64,000 bases of DNA from Tunicatimonas pelagia (GCF_030506325.1 NZ_CP120683.1:62001-126000), one strand, 5' to 3'; positions 44,321-54,977 are shown, counted from the stretch's first letter. Program-made: numbers and translations. The notes: a model not told the origin generated them from the sequence alone.

Positions 44321-45682
44321 CTACTTTGTTTGCTGAGGAACACGATCTACCATAGCTTCCCAGTGGTTAAGCGTATCGAGCAACTCATTTACTTTTTCAG
44401 GATGATTGACTGCCAGATTTTCTTGCTCGGCAATATCTTGCTGAAGGTCAAATAGGTAGGTAGTATCTTGCTGCACTAGTAACTTCCAATCACCTTGCCG
44501 TACTGCTTGCTGCCCTCGGTACCGCCAGAAAGTGGTTCGTTCGGGTAGTCCTTTACCAGAGAAAACCGGAGAAAAGTCTACCCCGGTTGTAGAAAGATCA
44601 GACGGAATATCTAATTCAGCCAATGATAACAGCGTGGGCAACACATCCATACTCAACACGGTGGCATCAGTACTTCCCGGATTAATTGTACCCGGCCAGT
44701 GGGCAATGGCCGGAACGCGATGCCCTCCTTCCCAAAGTTGGGTTTTATGGCCTCGCAGTACTCCATTGTTACCTAATGAATCAACTGCTCCGTTATCTGA
44801 GCAGAAAAATACTAACGTATTCTCGCTTAGCTGTAAGCTATCTAATGTTGCCAGCACCTTTCCTACACTCTCATCCATCACTTCCACCATCTCCTGATAA
44901 GCCTCTGAGTAATCTGGCCGGGAACCCAAACTATTGAATTCAGTATTGGGAAAGCGATCAGCCGGATCATTTCTTCCCTGGTACGGCCAGTGAGGGGCTT
45001 CGTGCGCTATGTACAGGAAAAAAGGCTGTTGGTGATTCTCTTTGATGAAGCTAGTGGCATGTTGGCTGATTAAATCCGTTACATATCCGGTTTCGCTTAC
45101 TGAATCTAGTCCATTCCACCAGTCGTAAATGCCAGCATTGTCGTAATGAGAGTGATAGTCAATATTACCACTCACGTACCCTCGAAAAAAATCAAATCCT
45201 TGATGCACCGGATTATACTCCGAGCGATAGCCCAGGTGCCACTTTCCTACTATTCCGGTAGCATAACCCGCCGATTTGAGTAACTCAGCCAGTGTAACAT
45301 GTGCGGTATCTAATCCGGTTTGTCGAGTTTCTCCTCGCACATAGATCACACCTTCCATGCCTACCAACTGCTGGTATTTTCCGGTTAATAATGCCGCTCG
45401 AGTAGGGCTACACACCGCTCCGTTGCTATGGTAATCAGTAAACTGTAAACCGTTAGTCGCCATACTATCCAAGTGAGGAGTTTGAAAACTCGGGTGACCG
45501 TAGCTCCCTAAATCTCCGTATCCCAGATCATCCGCCATAACAATAATAAAATTGGGCAGTGGTACAACAGTGGTTTCGTTCCGTCTAGATTCGCAGGCAA
45601 GGCAGAACAAGCTGATAGCAATAAAAAACAGAGCTTTGGTTAAGAATGTAGTGTTATAGAGAATTGAGGTGATCGCTTTCAT
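44321..45682 (-). CDS. Sulfatase (S1 family), lipoprotein
   Basis: The 453-residue product has a lipoprotein signal with Cys30 (FCLAC). Metal-binding DDLGYGDLG (D51, D52) and the formylglycine motif CSPTRAALLTG (C91) follow, then a late CSDNGAVDSLG. These are standard features of arylsulfatase-type enzymes that remove sulfate esters from carbohydrates or other organics. The motif needs conversion of C91 by a formylglycine-generating enzyme. The surface or periplasmic location and marine-type substrates fit a heterotrophic marine lifestyle. The gene stands alone here. Confidence 0.9.
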   Translation of the reverse strand: MKAITSILYNTTFLTKALFFIAISLFCLACESRRNETTVVPLPNFIIVMADDLGYGDLGSYGHPSFQTPHLDSMATNGLQFTDYHSNGAVCSPTRAALLTGKYQQLVGMEGVIYVRGETRQTGLDTAHVTLAELLKSAGYATGIVGKWHLGYRSEYNPVHQGFDFFRGYVSGNIDYHSHYDNAGIYDWWNGLDSVSETGYVTDLISQHATSFIKENHQQPFFLYIAHEAPHWPYQGRNDPADRFPNTEFNSLGSRPDYSEAYQEMVEVMDESVGKVLATLDSLQLSENTLVFFCSDNGAVDSLGNNGVLRGHKTQLWEGGHRVPAIAHWPGTINPGSTDATVLSMDVLPTLLSLAELDIPSDLSTTGVDFSPVFSGKGLPERTTFWRYRGQQAVRQGDWKLLVQQDTTYLFDLQQDIAEQENLAVNHPEKVNELLDTLNHWEAMVDRVPQQTK

Positions 45683-45759
45683 GCAGGAAATTACCCAAGC
45701 TACCTAAAAAAAGCTACTCCAACTCGGAATAGCTTGTTAAGTAGCGTAGTGTAGTGACT

Positions 45760-48700
45760 TTATAGCTTAATAAGACGGTACTGCTTCGTATCGCTCAGTA
45801 GTTGTAACTGAAGAAAGTACGTACCGCTTCGCTGGTCGGCAAGATCAATAGCAGGGTTCGCTGATCGCAACGTACCTTGAGTAACAACGGCTCCCCGTAA
45901 GTCAAATACTTGATAGGGCACTGATTTTTGCTCCTTTTTCAGCCTGACCTTAAATATTCCTTCACCAGGGTTGGGATAAACAACAATTTCTTTTTCACTT
46001 ATTTCTCCCCCCAGGGAGGTAATTACCTCGGTAGTCAGCTCACGGGTGACGGGTTCAGCCGCCTCGTAATTGGTGTTGCCTTCCTGCGATGCTACCAACA
46101 TGATTTTGGGGCTTATCGCAATCAGTGTATCTCCGCTAAGCGTTCCTTCACCCTCACTCACCCTAAGAGTCACAGGTAGCCCCGCATCGCTGCTTGCTTG
46201 CACTTGAAAGGTGTTGGTTCCGGTAGGTGCCACCGCTAAGGTGATAGCCTGGGCAGCTTTGCTAATGGTAAATGAGAACGCAACTGTATCGCTGGGGGCA
46301 TACTCTTCATCGCCAACTTGAAATGCCCGGACAGTCACCTCTCCAGCACCTGTAATTGTTACTGTACCGTTAGAAATTTCAGCAGGCCCTTCTACTTCAT
46401 ACGTAAGCGGTAATTTAGAAGAACTCTCAACCGACAGCGGAAAGGGAGCATCACCAAATACAAGATCTTCTGGCTCCTGATAAGTGATTGTTTGGGTAGT
46501 AACACCCAGTGGCTTTTCAGCCTCAGAGGGTTCCACCACTACAAAAGTATGGGTAACTGTTCTAGCAGGATTGTACTCGTTGTTACCCGGTTGGGCAATA
46601 GTTAGTGTGACTTCACCCGCTTGAGTGAACGTTAGCGACTGACCGTTCCGCACCGCTGTTCCGGCTACGTCGATATCGAGGTTTAATTCGCTACTCACCG
46701 AGATTTCCAAATCAACAACTTCGCCTACCTTTACCGTATCGGGTAGAGCTCCTAATGTAATCACTTGGTTTTGTTTACCCGGCTCAGCTACTACAAACGA
46801 TAATCTTTCCTGCTCGGCCAAGTAATTTTCATTCCCTTCATTGGAGGCTTCAATAATAACCTCACCACTTCCGGTCAGAGTAACCTGATTATCATTTAAG
46901 GTAGCATTTCCACTAACTAAGGTAAATGTTACTGGAATATCGGCATTGGAAGTAGCTTCTAGAGCAAATGGCTCATCACCAGCCGCCTTATCCTCAATCT
47001 CGGTGAACGTGATTATCTGAGGAGCTTTCGTAACCTCAAAGGATTGCTGAACCGAAGCGGTCGCAAAGTTCTTATTACCCGCTTGGCTGGCCTCAATTGT
47101 TACTTTTCCAGCCCTTTGCACCACGAGCGTTTGCCCTGCCAGATTAACGCCGCCTTCCACCACTGAAAATGTAATTGGCAAATTTTGGTCAGATGTGGCT
47201 GTTAGTCGAATTTCTTTGTTAGCCTCGTATACTACATCGTCTAATTCGTCAAACTCAATAGTTTGAGATGCCTTCTGTACTACAAATGAAATAACTTCTT
47301 TTGCCCCGTTGTACTTGTTATTCCCAGCTACTGACGCTTCTATTTCTACCTCACCTGCTTCGGTAATTGTTACGGTATTATTCGCGATGGTTACCCCTCC
47401 CTGGTTTACTTTATAAGAAACAGGGAAGTCAGGAGTTGATGTTGCTTGAAGTGTAAAAGGAGCGTCGCCGTAAGTCTTGTCAGTTACTTCGGTGAAGGCA
47501 ATTGCAGGAGTTGCTTTGTTTATCTGAAACTCAATTTCTTGTTCAGCAGCAGTAAATTTATCGGTCTCCGTAACCGTAACCTTAACTCTAGCCGTTCCAG
47601 CCCCAGTAATACTTATTTGTTTACCCGAAAGTTCAATGGGCCCTGAAACTCTTTCAAAGCTGACTTCGCCCTCACCCTGAAAAGTTACTTTCAGATCGAA
47701 CGAGTTGTCGCCGTACGTTTTTGTTGGCACAGTTTCTACCGCGAGAGCCGGGTCAGTTTTTTCGTTGCCACTCTCATCGTCAGTGTTTCCGTAGTTAAAC
47801 GATATAATGCCGCTACTGAGCTGAATATTGGTAATAGCTACTTCGCTTTCTTTTCCATTACCCTGATCCTCGTAAAGATCGGAGCTAGGATCAGAATCTT
47901 CATCAAACTCAGTACGCTTACTGCTTCCTGGGAATAAATCACCCTCATCGCCTCGGTTACGCTTAAAGTCCAGATCGTTTTGTCCGTCCGCCTCTTCTAA
48001 GTCCACTCCTTTAAAATCTCGGCGGGTATTCACGGTATTGCTCGCCGGATACCGACTAGTACGCCTTGAGTCAATATGCCATACTGCCAATCCGCTCCCG
48101 TTCAAATATTTATCGGTTGCTTGCTTTTGCCGATTCTCCAGTAAAAAGTATTCGTTATCGTTAGGAGTAGCAATCTTATAGATTTCTCCGCTGCTGTGAG
48201 CCGGGTTTAGGGTGTACTTTCCCGTTTTCTCGGTAATATCTTGAACCCTAGCCCACCCTAGTGCCTCTTTTGAGAACGCTGACATCCCAGCGGGGTGATT
48301 TTCCTTACCCAGCCACCCCCCTAATCCCATCAGTCCCCACTCACCAATACCATAGTGTCGGTCATCCGATGTATCGGTATCGTATAGGTCAGGTAAACCC
48401 AAAAGATGCCCAAATTCATGGCAAAAGATGCCTATCCCAACAATGCCTTCATTTCTCACCCGAATTTCCGGTTGAATAGTATAATCTTGCAGAAACTCTC
48501 CGTCAACAAATTTTGCCGAAATTGTTGAACGATGCGACCAAACGTAATCCTTATTACCCCCTTCCTCCGCTCCCGGTCCGGAGTGGACAATTATCACTCC
48601 GTCAATATTGCCTTTACCATCATTGTTAAACTCGCTAAAATCTACGCTCTTATTGGCAGCATCAATAGCCTCGGCTACTAGCTCTCTAGCCCGCCCTTTT

Positions 48701-49353
48701 CCGTATTTTTCACCGTAGTATTCGTAATTATTTTTGGCCTGGAACCATCCGGCTACTTCTACCGTAGGGTTGAATTTACCGTGGCTATTTCTCTGAAAAT
48801 AACTTTTAAACGTTGGTTGATCCGAAGGGCCATTGAATAACTTCTCAAAATCTTCTTTTTTGTACTTATGCTTCAGGTCAGGATACTCAATCAAAATAGC
48901 CAGTATTTTTACATCACCTTGGGTTGGTACCACCGCTGCTGCATTTGAACGAGCACGCGCATCGATGGGCAATAGTTGGTCAACCGCACTACCTTGAGAG
49001 CTTACCAACGTCTGAGGAATTCCTTTCCGAATACTCAACAATTGGCGTTGCTGAGCAATTGACCGTTCGGTCGGACTAGCGGCAGTGATACCACTCGCCA
49101 CCAGCTTCCCATTCTCGGAAGTCGCGTACTCGTAGTACCCGGCTTGGTTCTTTACTACAGCATAGCCGTCTTCAGTCTCCGTCCAATTATTAAACGCATC
49201 ACCTCTACCCCTCACCTGTAGTTCTTGCCCATTAGGCTGGGTAACTGTAACCAAATAAGGAGCAGCAGGTGTAGTACAGTGTGTGTGTTGAGCCTGTAGA
49301 AAAGTGGAATAATATGCCAAAAAAGTTAGCCAAAATATAGATAATCTAGCCAT
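45760..49353 (-). CDS. Secreted M6-family metalloprotease with Ig-like repeats and T9SS sorting domain
   Basis: The 1197-residue protein has a signal peptide, a pro-region, and an M6-type peptidase domain with HEFGHLLGLPD at residues 312-322 (zinc ligands H312 and H316, then D322; E313 catalytic), followed by a typical GLMGLGGW. After about 530 come several near-repeat beta-sandwich units, each with a variant of AxxTITEAGEVxIEAS. The last 80 residues (YPNPGEGIFKVRL, ending YRLIKL) are a type A T9SS C-terminal sorting domain. It is exported through the type IX system and probably digests extracellular protein. The AT-rich 588-base upstream spacer suggests a complex promoter. Confidence 0.9.
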   Translation of the reverse strand: MARLSIFWLTFLAYYSTFLQAQHTHCTTPAAPYLVTVTQPNGQELQVRGRGDAFNNWTETEDGYAVVKNQAGYYEYATSENGKLVASGITAASPTERSIAQQRQLLSIRKGIPQTLVSSQGSAVDQLLPIDARARSNAAAVVPTQGDVKILAILIEYPDLKHKYKKEDFEKLFNGPSDQPTFKSYFQRNSHGKFNPTVEVAGWFQAKNNYEYYGEKYGKGRARELVAEAIDAANKSVDFSEFNNDGKGNIDGVIIVHSGPGAEEGGNKDYVWSHRSTISAKFVDGEFLQDYTIQPEIRVRNEGIVGIGIFCHEFGHLLGLPDLYDTDTSDDRHYGIGEWGLMGLGGWLGKENHPAGMSAFSKEALGWARVQDITEKTGKYTLNPAHSSGEIYKIATPNDNEYFLLENRQKQATDKYLNGSGLAVWHIDSRRTSRYPASNTVNTRRDFKGVDLEEADGQNDLDFKRNRGDEGDLFPGSSKRTEFDEDSDPSSDLYEDQGNGKESEVAITNIQLSSGIISFNYGNTDDESGNEKTDPALAVETVPTKTYGDNSFDLKVTFQGEGEVSFERVSGPIELSGKQISITGAGTARVKVTVTETDKFTAAEQEIEFQINKATPAIAFTEVTDKTYGDAPFTLQATSTPDFPVSYKVNQGGVTIANNTVTITEAGEVEIEASVAGNNKYNGAKEVISFVVQKASQTIEFDELDDVVYEANKEIRLTATSDQNLPITFSVVEGGVNLAGQTLVVQRAGKVTIEASQAGNKNFATASVQQSFEVTKAPQIITFTEIEDKAAGDEPFALEATSNADIPVTFTLVSGNATLNDNQVTLTGSGEVIIEASNEGNENYLAEQERLSFVVAEPGKQNQVITLGALPDTVKVGEVVDLEISVSSELNLDIDVAGTAVRNGQSLTFTQAGEVTLTIAQPGNNEYNPARTVTHTFVVVEPSEAEKPLGVTTQTITYQEPEDLVFGDAPFPLSVESSSKLPLTYEVEGPAEISNGTVTITGAGEVTVRAFQVGDEEYAPSDTVAFSFTISKAAQAITLAVAPTGTNTFQVQASSDAGLPVTLRVSEGEGTLSGDTLIAISPKIMLVASQEGNTNYEAAEPVTRELTTEVITSLGGEISEKEIVVYPNPGEGIFKVRLKKEQKSVPYQVFDLRGAVVTQGTLRSANPAIDLADQRSGTYFLQLQLLSDTKQYRLIKL

Positions 49354-49941
49354 AGACTTACTAAATCTTAGATCGTTCTCATACGTTCACTAAAAATACA
49401 TTACTAATTAAATAAATTTTAGAAAAAATAGCCAAAATCTAAGTAATATAATTTAATAATTACTGAAACAGTACGTAATAAAATCAATTTATTCTAGTAC
49501 ATACTTTTACCATATTCAAAGCGTTGGAATATAAATTTTCTTTATTTTTACATATTTGGCTGGTATAGTTCAATATGAACTACTTGTTTTATTCAAAAAC
49601 TCATATATTCTTACATTGTTATCGTTGAATTATAGTTCAACAAACCAATGTAAGTTTATACCTAAAATAGTATTTTTTTTAAAGGAATTCTAGCGACTTA
49701 GCAAAACCTAACTAAGTGGAAAAAACACAGAATTAAGGGAAGGTTTTTAAAATACAAAAGATCAGCCCGAATAGACTGATCTTTTGCTTCTACCATATAA
49801 ACTACTACCTAAATATGTACTCCCAACGCAGGTTTTTTGGCAAATGTTGGTGAACCATCGTAATTCAAGTAATTATCACTAAGCATTTAAGTATACCTGA
49901 CGATAATGGTCGTAACAATTTAGAATTATAGCTATTAGTAG
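49354..49941. other. Long AT-rich spacer
   Basis: This 588-base region separates two minus-strand genes and contains the promoter region for the M6 protease and a terminator at 49756-49785. I found no coding or RNA gene in it. Confidence 0.5.
49756..49785. terminator. Bidirectional hairpin terminator
   Basis: AAAAGATCAG (49756-49765) pairs with CTGATCTTTT (49776-49785), a perfect 10-bp stem with T-runs on both strands. On the minus strand it ends the 49942-50346 gene. Confidence 0.8.
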
Positions 49942-50346
49942 CTAATTTATTGATTGGGGACGATTGATTTCGCTCATTAGCAAATTCACGGTCTGACGAA
50001 CTTTCTCCTCTGCTTCATCAAACCGAGCCATGAGTTCGTAATACTCCCGATCTAGCAGTAGATCGCGGGTTACAGTTAGGTACTCATTTACAAATATTGA
50101 GAAGAGCGCCGCCCGGCGCGAATTGTCGGCATTCTCCGAATAAAATTTACGAATACTCTCGCCCAAGCGATAAAAACTTTGACCATCCTTCAGTAAATAT
50201 TTATTAAAAGAATAGTGAAATAAGTCACAGCTAAGAGCAAAATTAAATCCAGCGAGTAAGCTTTTATCTGGCATTACCCCTTTGTATTCATTAAAAAACT
50301 GCTCAGCACATTCCGGCTTTTTTATTAGTTCAGGGTACTTTTCCAT
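49942..50346 (-). CDS. Hypothetical helical protein
   Basis: A 134-residue acidic protein starting at ATG 50346 (MEKYPELIKKPECAEQFFNE). The frame runs four codons further only with TTG. It is all-helical by appearance with no signal peptide or motif I recognise. It stands alone, flanked by AT-rich spacers and followed by a good terminator. I can give no function. Confidence 0.6.
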   Translation of the reverse strand: MEKYPELIKKPECAEQFFNEYKGVMPDKSLLAGFNFALSCDLFHYSFNKYLLKDGQSFYRLGESIRKFYSENADNSRRAALFSIFVNEYLTVTRDLLLDREYYELMARFDEAEEKVRQTVNLLMSEINRPQSIN

Positions 50347-50637
50347 ATCTGTAAGCAATTCAAAAGTTTTAATTCTAACATTTCTTCAAAGATATAGCAT
50401 AAATGTAATAAATACAATAAAAAATATTATTTTTTTTACATAATAAGCTTCTAATCGCCTAAACTAGAAGTTACACGCTTCAGTTGACGTGTAACCTGCA
50501 TCCAAAAGATTAATATTATGAACGCTTCGTATACGAAAGCTTATAATTATTACATTAGTTTGTTTACGAGCTTCCGATAGTTGATTTCAAAAAAGATAGA
50601 TTTTAAATTCCGGTCTCCGGTCTCCACGCTCAATAGA

Positions 50638-51942
50638 ATGCCGAGTGTTATGAGTTATTACATGATTCTACTGTTTAGTTGGGTATTTATTGGGATAATG
50701 CCCTTGGCTGTTCTTGGTCAGGAAGCGCCCCCCGATACCCTTATTGAAAGTGAAGTTGCTACACTAGCTGAACGATCTCGTATGGCTCAGGCTCGGGCCT
50801 ACTACCGACAGGCTGAACGGTATGAACGCAACGATGCATTCGCTGAAGCAATAGTAGTACTGAACCAAGCCATTGCCCTCAAGCACGATTTTAAAGAGGC
50901 TCTACGACTCAGAGCTCGCCTACATCAGCGGAAAGCAAGCTTTACTAAAGCACTTACTGACTATCAATCTCTGCTATTTTTAGATCCAGCATTGGTGGAA
51001 ATCCGATTCGAGAAAGCTCAATTACTCTATCGGCTTAATCGCTACGAAGCAGCCATTGCAGATTTTAAATTTTTATTGGAACACGATTTAGGGGAAACCA
51101 CTACCGTCTACTTCCGAGGAAATACCCAGGCTAATGTAGACGGCAATACTTCCTTTTCGGCAACATCAATTGGAACGATTCAATCCGGTATGAAGGCTGA
51201 TATCTGGAACTTTCTAGGGTTATCGTATCTTGCTCTGGAGGATTACAAAAAAGCAGTACTGTACTTTGAATTAGCCCTTAGTCACCAGCAGGAAGATGCA
51301 ACTATCTATAATAACTTAGGATTGGCATCTGAACATTTAGGCGATACCTTAGTGGCTATTGATTACTATCGGCAGGCGTTGCTCATCCAGCCCGATCATG
51401 CTGATGCCCTTCAAAATTTTTCTTTCCTCATCCGAAAGTCGGACAACTTAGATGTGGCTCAAACTACCTTCGCCCAGCTTAACGAAGAGGGTTCTTCTGC
51501 CACCCTACTACATCAAGGTATGATGTTGCACCAAGCCGATCAGTTTCAGCAGGCGATTGCTGCATACAACAAGGGGTTACGGCAGTCGCCCCAAGATGCT
51601 GACCTTTACCTGCAACGAGGGTTTTCCTATGAAAAGCTACATCAATTTCAACGAGCCTTAACCGATTACACCCAAGCTCTTACGCTGAATCCTACCCTGG
51701 AGAAAGGCTACCTAAACCGGGGCAATATCTACTACAAACTAAAAAAATTTGATACGGCCGAGCGAGATTATCTCACCGCATTGCAGCTAACACCCGACAA
51801 CTCTAAGACGCACTATAACTTGGGATTAGTGTATCATCGTAAGAAGCAGATAGTAGAAGCTTGCCAAGCACTAGAGCGAGCTGTGGCATTAGGCTACAAA
51901 CCAGCTCAAGAGATAATCAATAAGATTTGTAGCAGCCAGTAA
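50638..51942 (+). CDS. Exported TPR-repeat protein
   Basis: I start at ATG 50638 (MPSVMSYYMILLFSWVFIG); the longer frame needs TTG at 50581 and translates a dispersed intergenic repeat. A signal peptide (cleavage near VLGQ) is followed by at least eight tetratricopeptide repeats, for example YERNDAFAEAIVVLNQAIAL, LGDTLVAIDYYRQALLIQPD and LHQFQRALTDYTQALTLNPT. It is a periplasmic or surface scaffold of unknown partner. It is followed after 55 bases by the AI-2E family permease, possibly in one operon. Confidence 0.85.
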   Translation: MPSVMSYYMILLFSWVFIGIMPLAVLGQEAPPDTLIESEVATLAERSRMAQARAYYRQAERYERNDAFAEAIVVLNQAIALKHDFKEALRLRARLHQRKASFTKALTDYQSLLFLDPALVEIRFEKAQLLYRLNRYEAAIADFKFLLEHDLGETTTVYFRGNTQANVDGNTSFSATSIGTIQSGMKADIWNFLGLSYLALEDYKKAVLYFELALSHQQEDATIYNNLGLASEHLGDTLVAIDYYRQALLIQPDHADALQNFSFLIRKSDNLDVAQTTFAQLNEEGSSATLLHQGMMLHQADQFQQAIAAYNKGLRQSPQDADLYLQRGFSYEKLHQFQRALTDYTQALTLNPTLEKGYLNRGNIYYKLKKFDTAERDYLTALQLTPDNSKTHYNLGLVYHRKKQIVEACQALERAVALGYKPAQEIINKICSSQ

Positions 51943-51997
51943 GCAAACTTCATCTCAACTTTTAAGTTACAGTAGAAACAACCACTTTTTAAACTAC

Positions 51998-53095
51998 ATG
52001 ACTACTATTACCCAGCAACTATCAGTTGTAAAGAGAGCCAACCCGTTTCTCTTGTTTCTATTGCTATTTTTTGGTGCCTTGTACTTGGGCAGCTCCTTTT
52101 TAATTCCACTAGCCATTGCTGTACTGATTTCGTTGGCCTTGGTATCCGTTAGTCAATGGTTAGAACAGAACGGACTAAACCGGGGGCTGAGTAGTTTTTT
52201 GGCGGTGCTGTTAGTATTTCTTTTTTTCGTGGGAGTATTTTCTCTAGTGACTTACCAAATATCTAGCTTGGCCGACAACTGGGAACAGACAAAACAGCAG
52301 GTAACCAAAACCTTAGAAAATATAAAATCCTACCTAGATCAAAGCGGTATTTCTACCCAGTGGATGTCCGAACGACTGGATAAAATTTCGGAATCCAGCA
52401 GTGCTGATGTTAAGAATATGGTGTCTGCTACTTTTACTACATTAGGTAAATTTTTCCTCATTCTTATTTACACGTATCTACTTCTTTACTATCGGGATAA
52501 GTTTAAACGCTTTATTCAAAAGCTCACTCCTAAAAACGCCACTAGAGAAACCAACGAAGTAATTACCCAAGTTAGCAAGATCGCCCGAGCCTACATTTCG
52601 GGGAAATTTCTGCTGATTATTATTCTTGCGGTACTCTATGGGGTGGGCTTCATAGTTATTGGGATCAAATACGCACTAGTGATTGCTGTAATCGCCGGTG
52701 TGCTAAGTATCATTCCGTATTTTGGAAATATTATCGGGGGCGGATTGGCTCTTTTATTTGCTTTAATTACCAGTAGCTCATTAAACAGCGTCATTGGAGT
52801 AGCCATTGTCATGACGATTGCCCAATTGTTGGAGAACTACGTACTTACTCCTCTAATTGTTGGGAAGAAAGTAGATCTGAACCCTTTCTTTACCATTATT
52901 GTGGTAGTGCTGGGTGGTGCCGTTTGGGGTATTCCTGGTACGGTGGTAGCGGTTCCGTATTTAGGAATTTTGAGAATTCTCTTTGATCATACTAATTCAC
53001 TGAAACCTTATGCTTACCTGATGGGTGATAACTCTGATGATGATAGCTCGTCTATTGAGTCTGCGAAAGAATGGATTGAGGAAAAAGTTAGTTGA
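51998..53095 (+). CDS. AI-2E family membrane transporter
   Basis: A 365-residue protein with the AI-2E/TqsA family layout: N-terminal helices (PFLLFLLLFFGALYLGSSFL), a long soluble loop (about 75-140), then conserved membrane segments with GIKYALVIAVIAGVLSIIPY and GVAIVMTIAQLLENYVLTP. Members have been described as autoinducer-2 exporters and as Na+/H+ antiporters, so the solute is unclear. The acidic C-terminal tail is non-membranous. A terminator follows. Confidence 0.9.
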   Translation: MTTITQQLSVVKRANPFLLFLLLFFGALYLGSSFLIPLAIAVLISLALVSVSQWLEQNGLNRGLSSFLAVLLVFLFFVGVFSLVTYQISSLADNWEQTKQQVTKTLENIKSYLDQSGISTQWMSERLDKISESSSADVKNMVSATFTTLGKFFLILIYTYLLLYYRDKFKRFIQKLTPKNATRETNEVITQVSKIARAYISGKFLLIIILAVLYGVGFIVIGIKYALVIAVIAGVLSIIPYFGNIIGGGLALLFALITSSSLNSVIGVAIVMTIAQLLENYVLTPLIVGKKVDLNPFFTIIVVVLGGAVWGIPGTVVAVPYLGILRILFDHTNSLKPYAYLMGDNSDDDSSSIESAKEWIEEKVS

Positions 53096-53127
53096 CAACG
53101 TTGGGGTTGCTGATACTAGGTATAAAA

Positions 53128-53160
53128 AATGGCAGCCCATCCGATGGTTAGGCTGCCATT
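53128..53160. terminator. Bidirectional hairpin terminator between convergent genes
   Basis: AATGGCAGCC (53128-53137) pairs perfectly with GGCTGCCATT (53151-53160). A-runs on one side and T-runs on the other support termination in both directions, for the permease (plus) and the ParB-like gene (minus). Confidence 0.8.
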
Positions 53161-53177
53161 CAAAAATTTTGTTATTG

Positions 53178-54131
53178 TTAGGCACTAGCAAATTTGCCAA
53201 ACAATTCGTCTTCAATACGCTTTAAATAATCTTTTGCTTGCTTTAGTGAGGCTTTGTCTTTCCGACTGATTGCCTTGTTTATGGCTGAAATAATACGGCC
53301 TTTATGCATTTGTAATCTTTCCTCTTTAGAAGAGAATATCGGATCTTTCAGCTTCAATTCGTCCGATGCATCTTTGATTCGGGCATCTTCTTCCATCATG
53401 GCCTGCTTCTCTTTATTAGCCTGCTTAGCCCGGCGAATAGCTTGCGCTTTGTTGTAAAGATCAGCCGCATTTTTAACCTTACCTACTTTACGAGCGTCTT
53501 TTTCCTGAGCAATGAGTTGAACATCACCCTTCTTCACTTTCACATTTCCTGATAAAATATCGTGCTTAAGTTCAGGATTGGTTCGCCCAATAAGCTCTAG
53601 CCCCTTCGCAAATTCAGCATCTCGCAAAATGGTACGGTCACTTACGTTAAACTCTTTGGCAAGTATTTCGGAGGTTTTATCGCCGCTTTGACCGCTAGAG
53701 AGCACTTTATCGTACCCGCCTCGCTTTTTCTTCATTCGCTCATACTTCAATCCTCGAAAGTAGCTAAGCTGGTCGGGGTTTAGGTTACGCCGCCCCAATT
53801 GGTGGTTAAGCATCCAATCTTTCGCTTGTTCTTTACTAGAAAAAGTATGTAAGCGTATCTTAAAAGAAATTCCATTACGCTGGCAGATATCCAGACGGTT
53901 ATGTCCGTCGATCAATACCATTTCGCCATCGCTCTTTTTCCAGACCGTAAGCGGATCTAGGCACCCATTGTGCTTAATATTTTGCTCAAGCTGCTGTTTA
54001 GAGTCAGCCGTGAGGGGAGGAATAAAGCGTTTTAAATCACTTTGAACTTGGATGTCGCCAGTATTGACTGTACCAAGTTCGGCTCCATTGTCGCCAATAA
54101 CAACGGCTTCCTGCATTGCAGTGTCTTCCAT
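53178..54131 (-). CDS. ParB/Srx-fold DNA-binding protein (orphan)
   Basis: The 317-residue protein contains a ParB N-terminal nuclease-like domain (LIDGHNRLDICQRNGI near residues 72-87, then HQLGRRNLNPDQLSYFRGLK) and a helix-turn-helix-like segment (LAKEFNVSDRTILRDAEF). A highly charged, helical C-terminus (about 210-317) follows. Such proteins bind DNA with or without CTP. No parA gene or phage genes are nearby, so this is an orphan, perhaps a transcription regulator or a relic of a mobile element. Confidence 0.75.
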   Translation of the reverse strand: MEDTAMQEAVVIGDNGAELGTVNTGDIQVQSDLKRFIPPLTADSKQQLEQNIKHNGCLDPLTVWKKSDGEMVLIDGHNRLDICQRNGISFKIRLHTFSSKEQAKDWMLNHQLGRRNLNPDQLSYFRGLKYERMKKKRGGYDKVLSSGQSGDKTSEILAKEFNVSDRTILRDAEFAKGLELIGRTNPELKHDILSGNVKVKKGDVQLIAQEKDARKVGKVKNAADLYNKAQAIRRAKQANKEKQAMMEEDARIKDASDELKLKDPIFSSKEERLQMHKGRIISAINKAISRKDKASLKQAKDYLKRIEDELFGKFASA

Positions 54132-54675
54132 AAATTTGAAATTAATACGTCGTTTAAAAATTTAAATAAAAGAAAATAGTTATATGGTTTTAGTAAGAAT
54201 ATTAATACCGGCAATTAGTTATGCTACAACGGTGTATCTGCTTTGTAGAAGTAGGTGCAGAATGAATAGAGATACTACTCTTGCTTCCAGAATAAAATTT
54301 TGTCCCACTGTTCATCCTCTGCAATAACTTTTATAAAATTCTAAGTTGCCAAATAGTCTCTGTATGGGGCGATCAGACTGTATGATTAAGCAACCATTAA
54401 TTAATGGGTAATACTTATAACGTAACAAAACTAAATAGATTGGGCAGTTATCGATTTCAAATAAAGGCTAAATTTTTATAAACCTCACCATTATTAGGTA
54501 TAAAATATGAATTAAGAAATTTGAACCAAGCTCATTATTTTAATTTATTTATATAAAATTAGATTAAAATTATTTAACGCTTCGCTAAAATTCCTTTTAC
54601 TGGTTACCTGTGCTTCTTTTACACCGAGATTAAAACCCACGGTAGTCAAATTGTCGAATTTCACCACTTTTGCTG
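54132..54675. other. AT-rich spacer
   Basis: This 544-base region has no convincing ORF, RNA gene or repeat. It is strikingly AT-rich (for example around 54,500-54,580) and probably holds the promoter of the ParB-like gene. Confidence 0.5.
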
Positions 54676-54873
54676 CTAAGAATCGTCACCCTCGTCAATA
54701 TCATGCTTTCCTAACCATTCGCTCCAGGTGGGAATTTTTCGGGCTGCCGGATGCAGCGAAGGATCGTAGAGTACTTCCTGATACTCGCCGTAAGAACGCC
54801 TAAGTAGCTTTTGAAATCCCTCAGGCAATTCTGACCACTTGAGTTTCTTCTTGGGGGTCTTAAGATCGGTCAT
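54676..54873 (-). CDS. Small hypothetical protein (65 residues)
   Basis: The product begins MTDLKTPKKKLKWSELPEGF and contains RRSYGEYQEVLYDPSLHPAA followed by IPTWSEWLGKH. Aromatic residues are spread as in a folded protein rather than a chance frame. It has no membrane segment. It lies upstream of nothing obvious and is downstream of the anti-sigma-like gene on the same strand. It may be a small DNA- or RNA-associated protein, which is speculation. Confidence 0.5.
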   Translation of the reverse strand: MTDLKTPKKKLKWSELPEGFQKLLRRSYGEYQEVLYDPSLHPAARKIPTWSEWLGKHDIDEGDDS

Positions 54874-54977
54874 GTAAAATATTTCTGGTATAATCTACTG
54901 TTAACCACTATTGTTTTATCTGTACGGAAAAATTCCGAAATGGTTAATATCAGCTTGCCCTTTTGCTCGAGGTTCAT

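Noticed and set aside
53178-54131. Plasmid or phage partition system (ParAB)
   Set aside because: Only a ParB-fold protein is present, with no parA, parS-like array or phage genes.
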